Below are positions 35,170 to 48,106 of a stretch of 64,000 bases of DNA, piece after piece. The stretch is from Ianthella basta. Lineage: Eukaryota > Porifera > Demospongiae > Verongiida > Ianthellidae. Both the position numbers and the translations under genes were made by a program. The stretch covers positions 3,416,643-3,480,642 of the forward strand of contig OZ025868.1 of assembly GCA_964019415.1 (NCBI GenBank). The letters run 5' to 3'. The notes under the pieces are model-generated. The model was not told the origin of the DNA. It made no database searches and worked only from the letters and a program-made list of their open reading frames with translations. The stretch's first letter is position 1; the number at the start of each line of letters is the position of its first letter.

Positions 35170-36790
35170 GTTCTCCTTCCATTCTTTTGTGGAACGATGT
35201 GCAAGTGTCGTCTGCTGAGGGCATACAGCAGGGGGACCCTCTGGGCCCAATGCTGTTTTGCCTGGGTATTCACAACCTGGTATCCAGCCTGTCATCAGAA
35301 TTCACAGTGTTCTACCTTGACGACGGCACAATTGGCGGGAGTTTTGAGGACATCGAATCAGACCTATTGAAAATTGAGAATCAGGGGAAGGCATTAGGGC
35401 TATTCCTAAACGTAGATAAGTCTGAAGTACTGTCTCACAGTGAGTCCTCAGTTAGCCCTGTTTTGTCAGCTTTTCCAGGTCTGCAGTATGTTCATGCCTC
35501 CCGTGCCATCTTGTTGGGTTCTCCCCTAGGAAAGGAGGCACTGCAGGCTTGCATTGAGGAACAATGTCGCCAGTTGAAAGTGATGGGGGAACGACTTTGC
35601 CACCTCCAAATGCACGATGCCATCACTATCCTGCGACACTCTCTTTCCATCCCGAAGCTCTTGCACATCTTACGAACGTCACCAGCCTTTTTGTCCCCAC
35701 TCCTTGAGTCTTGGGACCACCATCTGGAGTCCATTGTTTCGAGGATCACCAACATCGATTTTGATCAGGGAGACTCATGGCTCCAGGCAACCCTCCCTGT
35801 GAAATCAGGTGGCCTTGGGTTTTGAAGTGCCTCCACTCTTGCACCATCTGCCTTTTTGGCATCTGCTGGTGGGGCCTCAGACCTATTGCAGCAGCTCCTC
35901 CCTGACCACCTGTCATCTACCCCATACCTTGACAGGGACCTGGCTCTGTCTAGATGGAAACAGGCACTGCCTGAAGACACACTGGCCCCTTCTGCCGTAA
36001 ACCGCCAGAAATCCTGGGACGAGCCTGTAGTCCAGCACATGTTCGACACCCTTCTGGAGCACTGCACCAATGAGATCTCAAGATCACGGCTGCTTGGTGC
36101 TGGCTCATTCGAGTCAGGAGCATGGTTGAACGCCCCACCTATCTCCTCACTGGGTTTTCGCATGCCTAACGAGGCCATCCGTATTGCCATTGGTCTCAGA
36201 GTGGGCGCCTCCATATGCCTACCCCACTCCTGCAGTTTCTGTGGAGGACCTGTCGACAAGTTTGGCCTTCATGGTCTTAGCTGCAGGATGAGCCAAGGCA
36301 GAATCCCCCGCCATCAGATGCTGAATAACACCATCTATCACTCGTTAGCTTCAGCCAACATCCCCAGCAGACTTGAACCATCTGGCCTTCACAGAGCTGA
36401 TGGGAAGCGCCCAGATGGTGTTACCCTAATCCCATGGACGGAAGGAAAATTCCTTGTGTGGGATGCAACATGCGTGGACTCTTTTTGTGACTCCCGCATT
36501 CGGGGATCGTCCAGGGAAGCAGGAGGGGCCGCAGCCGCCGCGGAGAAAACAAGCTGAGCAAGTACGCTCACCTTGACAGGTCCTATGTATTCCAGCCTAT
36601 TGCAGTGGAAACCTGCGGCTCAATAGGTCCGGATTCAATGAGCTTCCTCCGAAACCTAGACCGCAGGCTGAAGTCAGCCACAGGTGAGCCCCAGTCCTTC
36701 ACATACCTGCTCCAGCGACTATCCGTGGCCATTCAGATGGGGAACTCTGCCTCTGTGCAGGGCACTTTGGAGCTGCCAGGACTCCAGTCT
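35170..36790 (+). mobile_element. 5'-truncated LINE, RT end plus CCHC and endonuclease-like domain
   Basis: The sequence opens inside a reverse transcriptase (VSSAEGIQQGDPLGPMLFCL, then FYLDDGTIGG as the catalytic box). It continues through a thumb-like region to a TGA at 35823 that replaces an Arg codon in the same frame. The frame then goes on past a CSFCG..HGLSC zinc finger and GKRPDGVTL...LVWDATCVD, which fits a PD-(D/E)XK core. A one-base loss in an A run near 36545 shifts the last part (KLSKYAHLDRSYVFQPI). The 3' end has a (TTGA)n tail from about 36788. Both lesions mean it is dead. Whether the last domain is really an RLE is my inference. Confidence 0.7.
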
Positions 36791-36985
36791 ATTGATTGAT
36801 TGATTGATTTAATTGAATTGATTTGATTGATTTTATTTGATTTAATTGTTCAGTATGATTGTTCAATTAATGCAATGCGTATCTGTGTCTTTCTCTCTTT
36901 GTCTTATAATAATTATTATTACTATTATCATTTACTATTATTACATTATCGTTGCTCATTTCATAATAACTCTGTATAATAATAA
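36788..36985. repeat. (TTGA)n and AT-rich tail of LINE fragment
   Basis: TTGA units grade into TTAT/AATA-rich sequence. At about 36990 the sequence resumes the R4 block ('atatgtaataatatta') as in copy 2 at 47403. Confidence 0.6.
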
Positions 36986-37229
36986 TAATAAATATGTAAT
37001 AATATTATTCAATTCAATTCATTATTAAAGTGCACCATACCAGTTGGCACTATAGAACACCACAAGGTCCAATGCAGCACTGCATGCAAGATGGAGATGA
37101 ATAATATGTCCAATGCATGGGTTAATAATGAAAGTGAAACAGTTCACTGGCTACATGTACATAGCATGTATAGTTGACAGAGACTAATAGAACCTAGTTA
37201 GCCATATAAATGGTTTCGTCATCGTCAAG

Positions 37230-40088
37230 ATGGCGGAATCGCGCTCCTCCACCGCACCTACCGAGGATCCCAGCAACGTCAGCGCTCAGCTTGGCGAGTA
37301 TGGAGGAGATAGACCGGATCGAGGACGGCAAACTATGCTAGGAGATGAGCTGACGATTCTTACAACCAACATTCGAGGCCTTCGCCAGGGATGTGGGGAG
37401 CTGGGAGCAATGGCGGTTGAACGCGGCAGACCCCACTTCTTGTGCCTAACGGAAACTCACCTAGACACAGAACCAGACGCCAGCATCGCACCTACAGGAT
37501 ATACTGTCAAGGCGAGGGTAGATCGCACCAAGCACGGTGGAGGAGTCATCATCATGGCGCGAGAAGACATCTTGTGTGACGACTACCCAGTATCGAAGTA
37601 CTATGTACGCGAAAAGGCTGAAATGTGCGCGGTAACCATCCCGGGTGACAGTCCAACAACGCTGGTTTGTGTCTACACCCAACCCTCTGCCTCTGACACA
37701 ACCCTGATTCAACAACTAGGATTACTGTATGACGAAATCACTAAAGACAAAAAGCAACAAGTACTGATGATTGGAGACTTTAATGCACACGAGGAGGAAT
37801 GGCTGAAATCAACCAAAACTGATGCTACTGGCAAGGCTACACGTGAGTTTTGTGAGGCCAGGGGCTTGCTCCAACTGGTATCGAGGCCTACCCGAGGTGA
37901 GGCAATTCTAGATCTGGTCATTGGCCCGTATGATGGTTCAGTCACCCACCTTCCACATTGTGGCTCATCCGATCACCAGACCCTGCTGGTGAACTTGACC
38001 AGAATCCTAGAATTGCCCATTGCAGCACCAAAAAGAACTGTTTATCACTGGAAGCAGGCCAACTGGAATCGCATGATTGGGGAGTTCAGATCAACTAGTT
38101 GGGATCTTCCAAGCGGAACTGAGGAAGCAGTGGCATTTGTTACTGAAAAGATAGTGTTTGTTACCAACAAGTTCGTTCCAAGATCCAGCACAATGATGAC
38201 CAGGCCCTTTCCTTGGTGGGACATACGATGCCAGGAAGCATGGTCAAAGAAAGAAGCAGCGTGGAGAAGGAATGACATGGCCAGCTATGCAAAATTGAGC
38301 AAGAAAGCCACACATGTGTACAACAAAGCTCTTTGCCAACACCAGAATCGAATCAGGAAGAAACTGGCAAAAGGCACCAACTCCAGGCACTGGTGGCAGA
38401 TGACAAAAGACATCACAGGCTTTGCACCTAAGAAGCAAACAGTGACCCCCAAAGCAGACGCCCTTGCCAAGTTCTTCAGTGAGAAATTTTGCATACCTAA
38501 TGAAGAATCTGCTGAGCTGCCAGATCTGCCTGATGAAGAATTTGAATCTGTGCTGAAGACCTTCAGAGTGAAACAGAATCGAATCCGGACTGTTTTGAAG
38601 AAGCTGGATGAAAGTAAATCAGTTGGATTGGACGGAGTAAGCCCTAGAGTGCTTAAGCAATGTGCCGGCCCACTCTCGAAGCCCATCACTCGACTATTTC
38701 AGAAGATCGTGAGGACCGGGATTTTTCTAAAATCCTGGAAAATTGCTCGTGTCACCCCGATCCATAAGAAGGGGCCATCAACATTGCCTTCCAACTATAG
38801 ACCAATATCAGTGCTGCCCACCCTCTCAACAACATTTGAAAGGGTCCTCCTTCCTCAACTAAGAAGTTGTCTCCTGCCGTACATCCCAGATGAGCAATTT
38901 GGATTTGTTCCAGGAACAGGAACTGCTGATGTTGGAGTCATCATTGCTGATGAGGTTGCTACTGCACTTGAAGCACGTGAAGAACTCCGAGTAGTAGCAC
39001 TTGACATCAGAGGTGCATTTGACCGTGTATGGTGGAGAGGTCTACTGGCACACTTGCAGTCAATAGGCATTAGAGGAAGAGCACTTGCTCTCCTGAAGAG
39101 CTACCTTTCAGATCGCTCTTTTGTGGTCGCCACCAATGGAGAGAAGTCTGAGGTTTGTCAAATCCGCTCAGGTGTTCCCCAAGGGGGAATATGGTCACCA
39201 CTGCTTTTTGATGTGTTTATCCGAAGATTGCCTGAGGAAGCCCGGCATGCAGCAATGCTATGTTATGCTGATGATGTTACCCTTGTAATGCGAATACCAA
39301 CAGGTGAAAGAGAGACAAGTGCTGCGTTGCTGAATTCGGACATTGAAAGGATTTTGAAGTTTGGTAAGAAATGGCTTCTCGAATTTGAAGCGAAGAAGAC
39401 AAAAGCAATCACCATCAGCAAAAAGAGGGATGTAGTGAATGTGCCTTTGGTTATGGAAGGAGAAGTGATCTGTGAGAATGAGACATTGGAAGTTCTTGGT
39501 TTTACCTTGGACAGCAAAGGAACATGGTCACCTCATGTTGACAGAATTGCAACTGAGGCAAGGCAAAGACTAGGAGCCATAAGACGAGCGAGAAGGTACC
39601 TTGATGATAATGGCCTCCACACAGCTTACACAGCATTTGTCCGCCCGAAGCTAGAGTATGGGAACCTTGTGTACTGGAGTGCAGCAAAGACCAATCTGGA
39701 CAAATTGGACAGAGTCCAAGAGCAGGCACACAACATGTTTGATCAACTCCCCATCAGTTCATTGGAGCAGAGAAGACAAGCGGCTGCAGTAGGTCTTACA
39801 TGCAAACTTCTGCATGGAGACATCAAGACTCCACTGAAATCACTTACCCCTGAATTTGAAGACTGCAGCAAAGTGAAGCCTTGCAGATCAGCCAGAGTAG
39901 CACCAACGAAGTCTCACGACCATCAATTACAATCCTATATCACTACTAAATCCTTAGAGGTTTTTAAAAGAAGCTACCGAGGAAGAATTCCTGAAATATG
40001 GAATAAGATGAATTCAGATCGCCTTAAAGATGACAAACCGGACTGGGTAGCTTGTAGGAGACAATTACAAAGAGAAATAAGTAAATAA
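37230..40088 (+). mobile_element. Non-LTR retrotransposon with intact endonuclease-RT ORF
   Basis: Uninterrupted 952-codon frame beginning ATGGCGG. Residues 41-255 form an exonuclease/endonuclease/phosphatase (APE-like) domain with TTNIRGL, TETHLD, GDFNAHEEEW and SSDHQ at the expected catalytic positions. The reverse transcriptase spans about 505-760, with ARVTPIHKKG, SNYRPISVLP, the aspartate in LDIRGAFDRVWW (near 592), GVPQGGIWSPLLF and YADD at 679-682. The C-terminal part (RPKLEYGNLVYWS, then LDRVQEQA) is typical of the Jockey/CR1 group. No RNase H is seen, and no gag-like ORF1 lies upstream in the window. A short 3' UTR ends in A12 at about 40242-40253. The element looks recent because the frame has no lesion. 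Confidence 0.9.
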
Positions 40089-40255
40089 ACTGACTATGTA
40101 CTTTGTCTATTTTCTTGCTTAACTTTATATATTCTCCCAATCACTATCACATTCATTCAGTTATTGTATTATGAACTAGACTTTTGCATGTTTCTGTCCT
40201 TATCATCAGCTCACTCCTTGTAATAGTTTGCATTATCGTATATAAAAAAAAAAAA
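40089..40255 (+). other. 3' UTR and A-tail of the LINE
   Basis: AT-rich 150 bp after the stop, ending in a run of about 12 A. I could not find a clear target-site duplication by comparing the flank 'gagttaatgatagatag' with sequence upstream of 37230. Confidence 0.6.
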
Positions 40256-40519
40256 GAGTTAATGATAGATAGAATATGGTAGTTCTAAAGAAGCAAGTGA
40301 TAATACCATGCAAGGCTGCTTTAGCTTCATCACTCCTCACTGTGAAATCTTCCTTTGCTTCATCCATGCATGGTTTCTAGGAGAGGCTGTCTATGATGAT
40401 TGTTTTGTAGCTTTCTTAAAAACAGTAGTGGGTGAATACTCCTGATGTTCTCTGGAAGGGAATCTTGGGACCCCTGTATGAAAGTAAATGATGTAAACAA
40501 TGTAGTACGCATATATTCA

Positions 40520-40730
40520 CAGTACAGTGGAACATGTCTAAGAGGGTCACTGTGTAAGGCAGCCACCTCTCTTAATTAAGCATGCAACCAGCCTCACTGG
40601 CCTCAAATCAATAGCACTAAAACATTGCAATCTGCCTCTTCTCTATAAATGTCAGTTAGAACCGGCCCACATACAGGTGGCCGTCTTAGACAACTTTCAC
40701 TGTAGTACCAAAGCAAATGGGACTTATGCA
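40520..40730. repeat. Repeat R5 upstream of membrane-gene copy
   Basis: 'cagtggaacatgtctaagag' to 'gccgtcttagacaactttca' is a repeat also seen at 32458-32665, 44812-45010 and 47500-48240 (split). A more distant relative is at 63262-63410. Here and at 48 kb it lies a few hundred bp before the membrane-gene leader. Confidence 0.7.
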
Positions 40731-41176
40731 TGGCTAACCTGGTCACTTGTCTATGCACATACCCATACGTACTTGCGTATAATGATAACTGCATGGAGAT
40801 ATCAATACATGTGAGATTAAAGTGTAACTGGGCAGAGCCACACAACATGGGCCATTTCTCTGGCTTCTAATGTTGTCCCCTCTAAGGAGTGCTTACCTTC
40901 CCTTTTAATGACATGCTTTGCTAGTGGGTGTGGCAAACAGGCTTACAACTTAACTTTACTAATGGCCCATTATATAGTCTTGTGGGAGAAGGTGCAGCAG
41001 ACTGACCTGATTTGTGGTGATAAGGACCGAAGACTCAAGCTGTTTAAGGCAAGCAAAGAAGCGTTAGATATATACTTTGTGCAGTGCTCTTCTAGCCATC
41101 AATCTGGCAAGATGGAATATAATGTGCTAACTAGTCTTGTCTGTCACTTCACAACAGGTTCAGAGACACTACAGCT

Positions 41177-42411
41177 ATGCCAGTACAAACTCTGCCATGA
41201 ACACATTGGCCTGCTCCACAAGGGTTTTTCTTTTTTGCGGATGTGTAGTGCCTTCACACTTACTTTGCCATTAGCCCTTACTTTAATTCGTCTAATGGTT
41301 TATACCCTCAGGAGAGCTGGAGCTGGAAGGATCTTTGCACACCTTGCCATTTTTGCTTTTATTGTTGTTTTTGCTGTTTTTATTCACTGACCTTGGGGTT
41401 GCAAGCTGTCCTTAATCAGGCATTTACCTTGGGATATAGAAAAATAGTTGTAATGATGTTTCCCAGCATTTTTAAGGAGCACAAAGTGCGATACAGAGAC
41501 AGAAATAACAATGGAACTGTAACGAGAGTATTCGTACTGTTTTTGGACAGAAGAGTAGAGAATAGATCTGGAATTGCACTAAGTACTTACTTCTGCCATC
41601 TGGCAATCTTTGTATTCTTTTTGGCAAATCTAGTGTTCTTTCGCTACTTCCCAGTTGCTATTAGTGGGGAATGCCTTGAAAGGGATGACAAGAATCGAGA
41701 TCTTTACTGCTACACAAATGCAAACTTTTGGTACTACACTTGGGACAGTGTGCCTGTAGACTGTGCCACTTACAACAGCACTGAGTTGGAAGAAATAGAG
41801 TTTGTGTGCTATGCAATAACCATATTCGATTTCGGTATAGGACTTGCAGCAGTGGGTGCACTTGCTAAACTGGCTACAGTGAGCATTACCATCTACATCA
41901 GAGTGAGTGCAGCTATTTGTATGTGGAGCCAAGGCAGCAATGAGCAATACTGTGGACTAAGTGCCAAGCGTATCTACATAACCTATCTTGTAGTCACTCT
42001 TCTTGCACTTAGTCTACTTAGTCTTTGGCATTATATGTTGCAGTGTGCTCCTCACTATGGAACTTAGTCGGCCAGCTGCAGTACTAAATCATCCTTCATA
42101 CATTGTCTACACTGCATACGCCATGTTAACCCTTTATGCTGCTTGTCCCTCTACCTTTCATCATTGGCTCGGTAAGCATTGCAGTCAAGAGAATACATCA
42201 GCTGTTGCATACATCAATTGCCTGATTGTGAGGATGACTGCAATGTACATGTGGAGCCAATGAATGACCAAGAAGAACCCGTGCAATCTGGCCTTGGAGT
42301 TGAGGCAGACAGGCTTAGTTCAACTCCTGATCAAGCAGAGGGAACACGACTTGTAGCCAACAATGATAACACCACCTCATATTGTACGTTTACAACTGAG
42401 TCAGTTTTGTA
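41177..42411 (+). pseudogene. Five-pass membrane protein family, disrupted paralog
   Basis: The ATG is present (MPVQTLP) but is followed after seven codons by TGA. The N-terminal region reads in another frame with extra sequence, and the central 224 codons (41393-42067) are intact. These include the TRVFVLFLDRRVEN motif, the Cys loop with YNSTELEEIEFVCYA and membrane segments 2-4. A local duplication 'agtctacttagtc' then shifts the frame before segment 5. The acidic tail continues to a TAA at 42409 in yet another frame. At least three lesions make it a pseudogene. Confidence 0.8.
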
Positions 42412-42579
42412 AAGATGAGCAAAGTGTAACAATTACTGCATTCTGCATGCATGTTTAAAGAAAAAATTGCACACACATGCACACACATGCGTGCACAAGC
42501 ACACACTCACACACCAGTACACATCATGTTTTGTGCTGAGGATGTAATCAACTATTAGGTTAGATGGAACTATCGTCTA

Positions 42580-43196
42580 TATAATTATGCTGACCACATA
42601 ATTTATATATAAGAACCATTTCAATTATGCATTTATTGGTATTCACATAAGTATATGTGCCTTTCCCCTATCTCTGTAAGTTTTCACGGCCATTCTTATA
42701 TTGTCACTTTTGTGGTTGATTTTATGTCACCTTTATAGCCCTCTTATCATTACCCATTAAATTTTACACTGTCTTATAAGTTGTCCTCTTGCTGTAATGG
42801 CACATACCTCTGTTGAATATATGAATACTTCTCTCCAAGAGCAGGACTATGTGTGTTGTATGTTGTTGTGCGATGTTCCTTAACCTTAAACCATGCATCT
42901 CTTGGCATTAAATGTTCATGCACTCACTATGCTATCTCCTGTATGCATACACGTACACTCACACAAGACTCACAGTGCACACAATGTCATACTGTACAGT
43001 TTATGCATAATAATAATATTATAAACCATTAATATTATTGCAAAACGACTGACTCAGCTCTATGTAGTTTAGAATAAGATCTGTAGTAATGAAAGCACAC
43101 TCTTCACACAGCACCAGCAGCTCAGCAGTCATGCTCCATTGGATCCAGATGTACCCCCTGTAGTACAGTAGATGGGTCTTCTACCACAACAGACAC
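42580..43196. repeat. 3' flank of membrane-gene unit (second copy)
   Basis: Counterpart of 16690-17280 and 50120-50735. It ends exactly at 'cacaacagacacatg', where the sequence switches to an internal coding fragment of the membrane family. Confidence 0.8.
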
Positions 43197-43432
43197 ATGC
43201 GATAACTATATTCGATTTCGGTATAGGACTTGCAGCAGCAGGTGCACTTGCTAAACTGGCTACAGTGAGCATTAGCATCTACATCAGAGTGAGTGCAGCT
43301 ATTTGTATGTGGAGCCAAGGCAGCAATAAGCAATACCATGGACTAAGTGCCAAGTGTATCTACATAATCTATCTTGTAGTCACTAGCTCTTCTTGTACTG
43401 GGTGTCTTTGGCATTATGTCATACAGTGTGGC
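43197..43432 (+). pseudogene. Internal fragment of the membrane-protein family
   Basis: Encodes AITIFDFGIGLAAAGALAKL, then IYIRVSAAICMWSQGSN and SAKCIYIIYLVV, i.e. membrane segments 3 and 4, starting and ending mid-gene. It is spliced into the 3' flank on the left and followed by 23 bp of other 3' flank and a long (GT)n tract on the right. Confidence 0.8.
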
Positions 43433-43454
43433 TTCAACATGGTTGACCTGTACC

Positions 43455-43629
<175 letters not shown>

Positions 43630-45729
43630 TGTTGCACCTGCTGTGCTAACACAGTAGGTGCAACATTCCCCACACCAGTACATGTTATACATGCTGAGCT
43701 ATAGGACAACAGAGCACACCTACATAGAGCCTGTATCCATATGCTGCCACTGCTTCATGACACGTAGAGAATGAGTGAGCTAAGCACTCTAGCTAGCTAG
43801 CTGGCGTAGGCAAATATCCCATGCATGTGTGAATGTGCAGACGGGGGGATACGTCACCTGACACAGGTGCATGCATGTTGCAAGAAGATTGGGAATGCAC
43901 ACACATGCATACACACACACGCACGCACACATTCACAGCTTGATCGTCAAAATGACTTACTTCTTTAGAAGCCTTCAGTTGGTCCTTCAGTAGCTATTAC
44001 TACATTTCCAAACCTAAAATGTGCACATGGAAAGAAGAGTTCCATTTGCCCATCCAGTCCATGCACCAGAGTGCATGCATGTGAGACAAACTGTTGTCTG
44101 TGTATATAATCGTAAGCTATTCTAAAGTTCACCTCAATTGGTTAGTTACACTACATAGTGCAAAGAAAACTCACAAATCACCAACTGCTTCAGCCATTGT
44201 TGCCAGTTGAGTTGGTGCAATCCAAAGTAAGGCACAGCAGTATCGCCAGTAAACTGTAACACAAACACAATAATTTCTGTTCACTTTTACCAGCGGAAGA
44301 TTCTGGATCTCTAGCAGCTGAGACTGGATGTGTTGTTTTGCTCTGCAGGTTTTATTGTAAGCTACATATCAACATTACATCATTCGCAATTATATATATC
44401 ATAATTAGGGCCAACAACCCCCCTGGGAATTATTTATTTATTTATATTATATTATATTATATTATTTACTTTAGATTAGTGCTGTATATTGTAATATAAC
44501 TTGCAATGTATATACTCACACAGCACCTCACTTGCTATAGTATTGATAGTTGGGACGAGGGGACACATACATTACTGATTGCATTATGCATAATTAAAAT
44601 TTGATGGAAATCAACAGGAGCCATACACCCTCTTAGGAGTGACATAGGCTGTACAGCAGATACAATTGTGCAGAATCCAAGTCAGAATGGCAACTGTAGG
44701 CTCTTCAGTCAGATACCATTCAAATTTGACCTTCATTACAATATCAAAAACTAGCTTAACAATTTGGTTCTCAGCACAGTCTGCCGTAATAATGTATAAC
44801 CTGCTAGTATGTACAGTGGAACATGTTGAAGATGGTCACTGTGTTATATTAGACAGCCATTTCTCTAAAACAGCCAGCTAGTCTACCTGGCCCCAACTAG
44901 CACTAATAATTGCAATCTACCTCTGTAATGCAGCCACCTCTCTCTATAAAGGTCACTACAGTTAGAACTGGCCTAAAGGTGGCTGTCTTAGACAGTTCAT
45001 TGAAGTATTACTTTGATATCTCTACACGCTTTGAGTCACTGAAGCCAGCGCACTGTTACGGAAGCAGTATAATATACGTAAGTACTAATTTATTCATGAC
45101 ATAATATATTATACTGACAATCATTATATATAATTAGTATCACCTGCAAGCAGATGCTGTTCATTCGTGCTGTGACAACTACACGAACGTTGCAGGGCCT
45201 TACTGCACATGCTCCAGGATGTATGTCCACACCCCGCCTGGAATGCTTCTCTCCCATTTGTCACTCGCCAATGGATGGTGTGGATCTCTGAATGGTTGGT
45301 TGTGTGTGCACGCACGACTGCCTCCTGCATTATTAGCTGTTGTGACGGTCACTCTTGGATGCAACATCCACAGTGGTCTGCGTAGGAGATCTCCATGGGC
45401 CCGTGGAAGGTGTGGACATAGGGATGGTTGGTTGTGAGCGCATGACTGCTTCCTACGACCTTTTGGACATAGGTAACACCAGTTGTTGTGACCTGATGGA
45501 TGTAACATCACACAGTGGGTGAGGCAAGTTGAAGACCAGTTGTCTACACACGTTATCTCCGCAGGCCTACAGACATAACCCATGCAGCTTTCCACTTGTT
45601 CAACTTGCCTCACCCCGTAACATAGACCACAACACTCCACAAAAATACAACATAGAAACATATCACAAACATACAAACTCACCCCATTCTTGGTTACCAT
45701 CTTTCGGCTTGCAACAGGGACATGTCTCA

Positions 45730-46175
45730 TTCAATCCAACCCCAGTTGGTGTGGATCAGTCAATGCTTTGTACCCAACATTGATTGACTTTGCAAACTCT
45801 CACAGCTTGCAACAGGGACACTTCTCATTCAAATCCAACCACAATTGGTGTGGATCAGTCAATGCTCTGTACCCAACATTGACTTTGCAATTCTCACAGC
45901 TTGCAACAGGGACACTTCTCATTCAAATCCAACCACAATTGGTGTCGATCAGTCAATGCTTTGTACCCAACATTGACTTTGCAAACTCTCACAGCTTGCA
46001 ACAGGGACACTTCTCATTCAAATCCAACCCCAGTTGATGTGGATCAGTCAATGCTTTGTACCCAACATTGACTTTGGCAACTCTGACAGCTTACAACAGG
46101 GACACATCTCATTCAAATCCAACCCAACCACACTTGGTTTGGATCAGTCAATGCTTTGTACCCAACATTGACTGT
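45730..46175. repeat. 94-bp minisatellite, about 5 copies
   Basis: Same unit as 33340-33995 but with fewer repeats and small length variants. Confidence 0.92.
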
Positions 46176-46390
46176 CTCAGTCAGTCAGCTACCACTTCAC
46201 CCCAGCTGACCATTTCTGGTTACCATCTCTCGGCTGTCCCATATACGCGATGAGACAGGATCGGAACTGTCTAGGCTGCCATTTCGACTAGCACACATTC
46301 AGCGTCAGCAGTTTCTCTGATCCCCTTCGGTTGGATGGAGGCTTACTGAACCGCCTGCGCGTATCTGCCTGGCAGCATTCCGTCGATTCT

Positions 46391-46590
46391 GTACTCGACC
46401 ACGGACCACGCTGACTCATAAACAGTGCATGCGTAGGGCTGTACTCGACCACGGACCACGCTGACTCATAAACAGTGCATGCGTAGGGCTGTACTCGACC
46501 ACGGACCACGCTGACTCATAAACAGTGCATGCGTAGGGCTGTACTCGACCACGGACCACGCTGACTCATAAACAGTGCATGCGTAGGGCG
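46391..46590. repeat. Four perfect 50-bp tandem units
   Basis: Units starting 'gtactcgaccacggaccacg' at 46391, 46441, 46491 and 46541. The homologous position in R4 copy 1 (about 34190) has only one unit. Confidence 0.97.
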
Positions 46591-47551
46591 GTCTAAACAA
46601 TTTGACGTGCATGTACGACACTTTCCATTACGTCGCTTGCCTCGCTCTCGACCATGAGCCCTCTTGTCTCGCCTAGCCAAACCTTGCTCAACAAACAGAA
46701 AACAAAAAAGGAGCTTGGCTATACGCGAGACTATATGGCTGCCATTCCGATCACGGTCGTGCCTTCGTTTACTACTACTGCGTGGATTGAGAGGGGGCAA
46801 CTGTGCTTATAATTACGCACAGTGCAACACACCCGACTTGCATTCCCTTCTCGCACATATTCCCCTTTGTCAAGTGCAGCAGTCTCGTTGGATGGACTGC
46901 ATTCACGACTAGCACTGACACTTCGTTGGGTAGACTAGCTGACCCAGCACGATTTCATGTTGCATATACCACTCTTCTCCCTAGACTTTACACGGGAGAG
47001 CACTTGTGCAACACCATCTTCAGGCTTTTCGAATTAACCTGTCCATAAGTGACGAGACAGATCGGATCTGCGCTGCCTTTAGGACTAGCACACATTCAGC
47101 GACAGCAGTTTCCCTTATCCACCTTCGGGCGGATTATTGAGGCTTACTGAACCGCCTACGCGTACCTGCCTGGCAGCTGCCCGTCGAGACTTTACTAGAC
47201 AGCGGACCATGCGGAGACACCGTGGTCCCGCCTGTGTTTGGATCATCCCATAACCCACTCAACCCCTATAGTAGTCACTAAAGGTATACCACGAGTGGTA
47301 TGGCAATTAAAGGGACAAGAGCCATATTTATGTTACGCTTCGCGAGATCGGTCTAATCGCGTGGATCAGACAGATCACATTGGCAGGCATATAGGTAAAC
47401 ATATATGTAATAATATTACTCAATTCACATGATATCATGCACACATACTGGATTAAGCTTAATTAATTAGCAATTTTATGTAAGTATGTAAGTTATGTAA
47501 GGGGGTCACTGTGTAAGGCAGCCATCTCTCTTAAGCATGCAACCAACCTCA

Positions 47552-48106
47552 CACTGTTAAAAATATGGTGTGACCATCACACCACTTAGTGCTCACACCA
47601 AGGGTGTGATCAGTCACACTATTACTTTAGTGTGACATTCACACTATTACTTTAGTGTGACATTCACACTGACACCAGTATCCACACTGTTGTTCAAATC
47701 ATTTCTGATAGATTAAAAGACTCTGAAGTAATTTACACGCAAAGATGAGAGTTTACTTGGAATCCTACGAGCTATCTAAGTACATATATAGCTACCCAGG
47801 ATACAGCTTAGCCTGATGGTATGTTGTGCACAGTGGGAGGACCTCGTCAAACTAAGTGTGCAATTTAATGTACCATTAGGTACTTCGTATCACCCACAAA
47901 CAGTCCCACCAGGTGGTATGTTGTGTACCATATCTGTAGTGAAAATGTACCGTGAAGTGCTTAGTCTCTTACAAACTGTTCACATAAATGGTATGTTGTG
48001 TACTGCATGGTTGGAGTGAACATCACACTGCAAATGGGTGTGCTCACAGTGGCAACCAATTCACACCAATTTTGGGTGTGATCATCACTCCCCATTTTTA
48101 ACAGTG
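47552..48106. mobile_element. 555-bp inverted-repeat element (CACTGTTAAAAA ends)
   Basis: Starts 'cactgttaaaaatatgg' and ends 'ccatttttaacagtg'. It interrupts repeat R5: the uninterrupted copy at 40590 reads 'cagcctcactggcctcaaat', giving a CA duplicated on both sides here. The interior has a directly repeated 'cacactattactttagtgtg' and three 'ggtatgttgtg' phrases. No transposase, so non-autonomous. Confidence 0.8.

Larger units (their letters stand above)
44160..47400. repeat. Block R4 copy 2
   Basis: Second copy of 31870-35060 with fewer 94-bp units (about 5), a 4x50-bp expansion at 46391-46590 and an AT-rich (TTATA)n insertion near 44428-44510. No conserved frame. Confidence 0.8.

Noticed and set aside
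47816-48019. 67-codon ORF in the CACTG element
   Set aside because: It consists of internal 'ggtatgttgtg' repeats and has no known domain.
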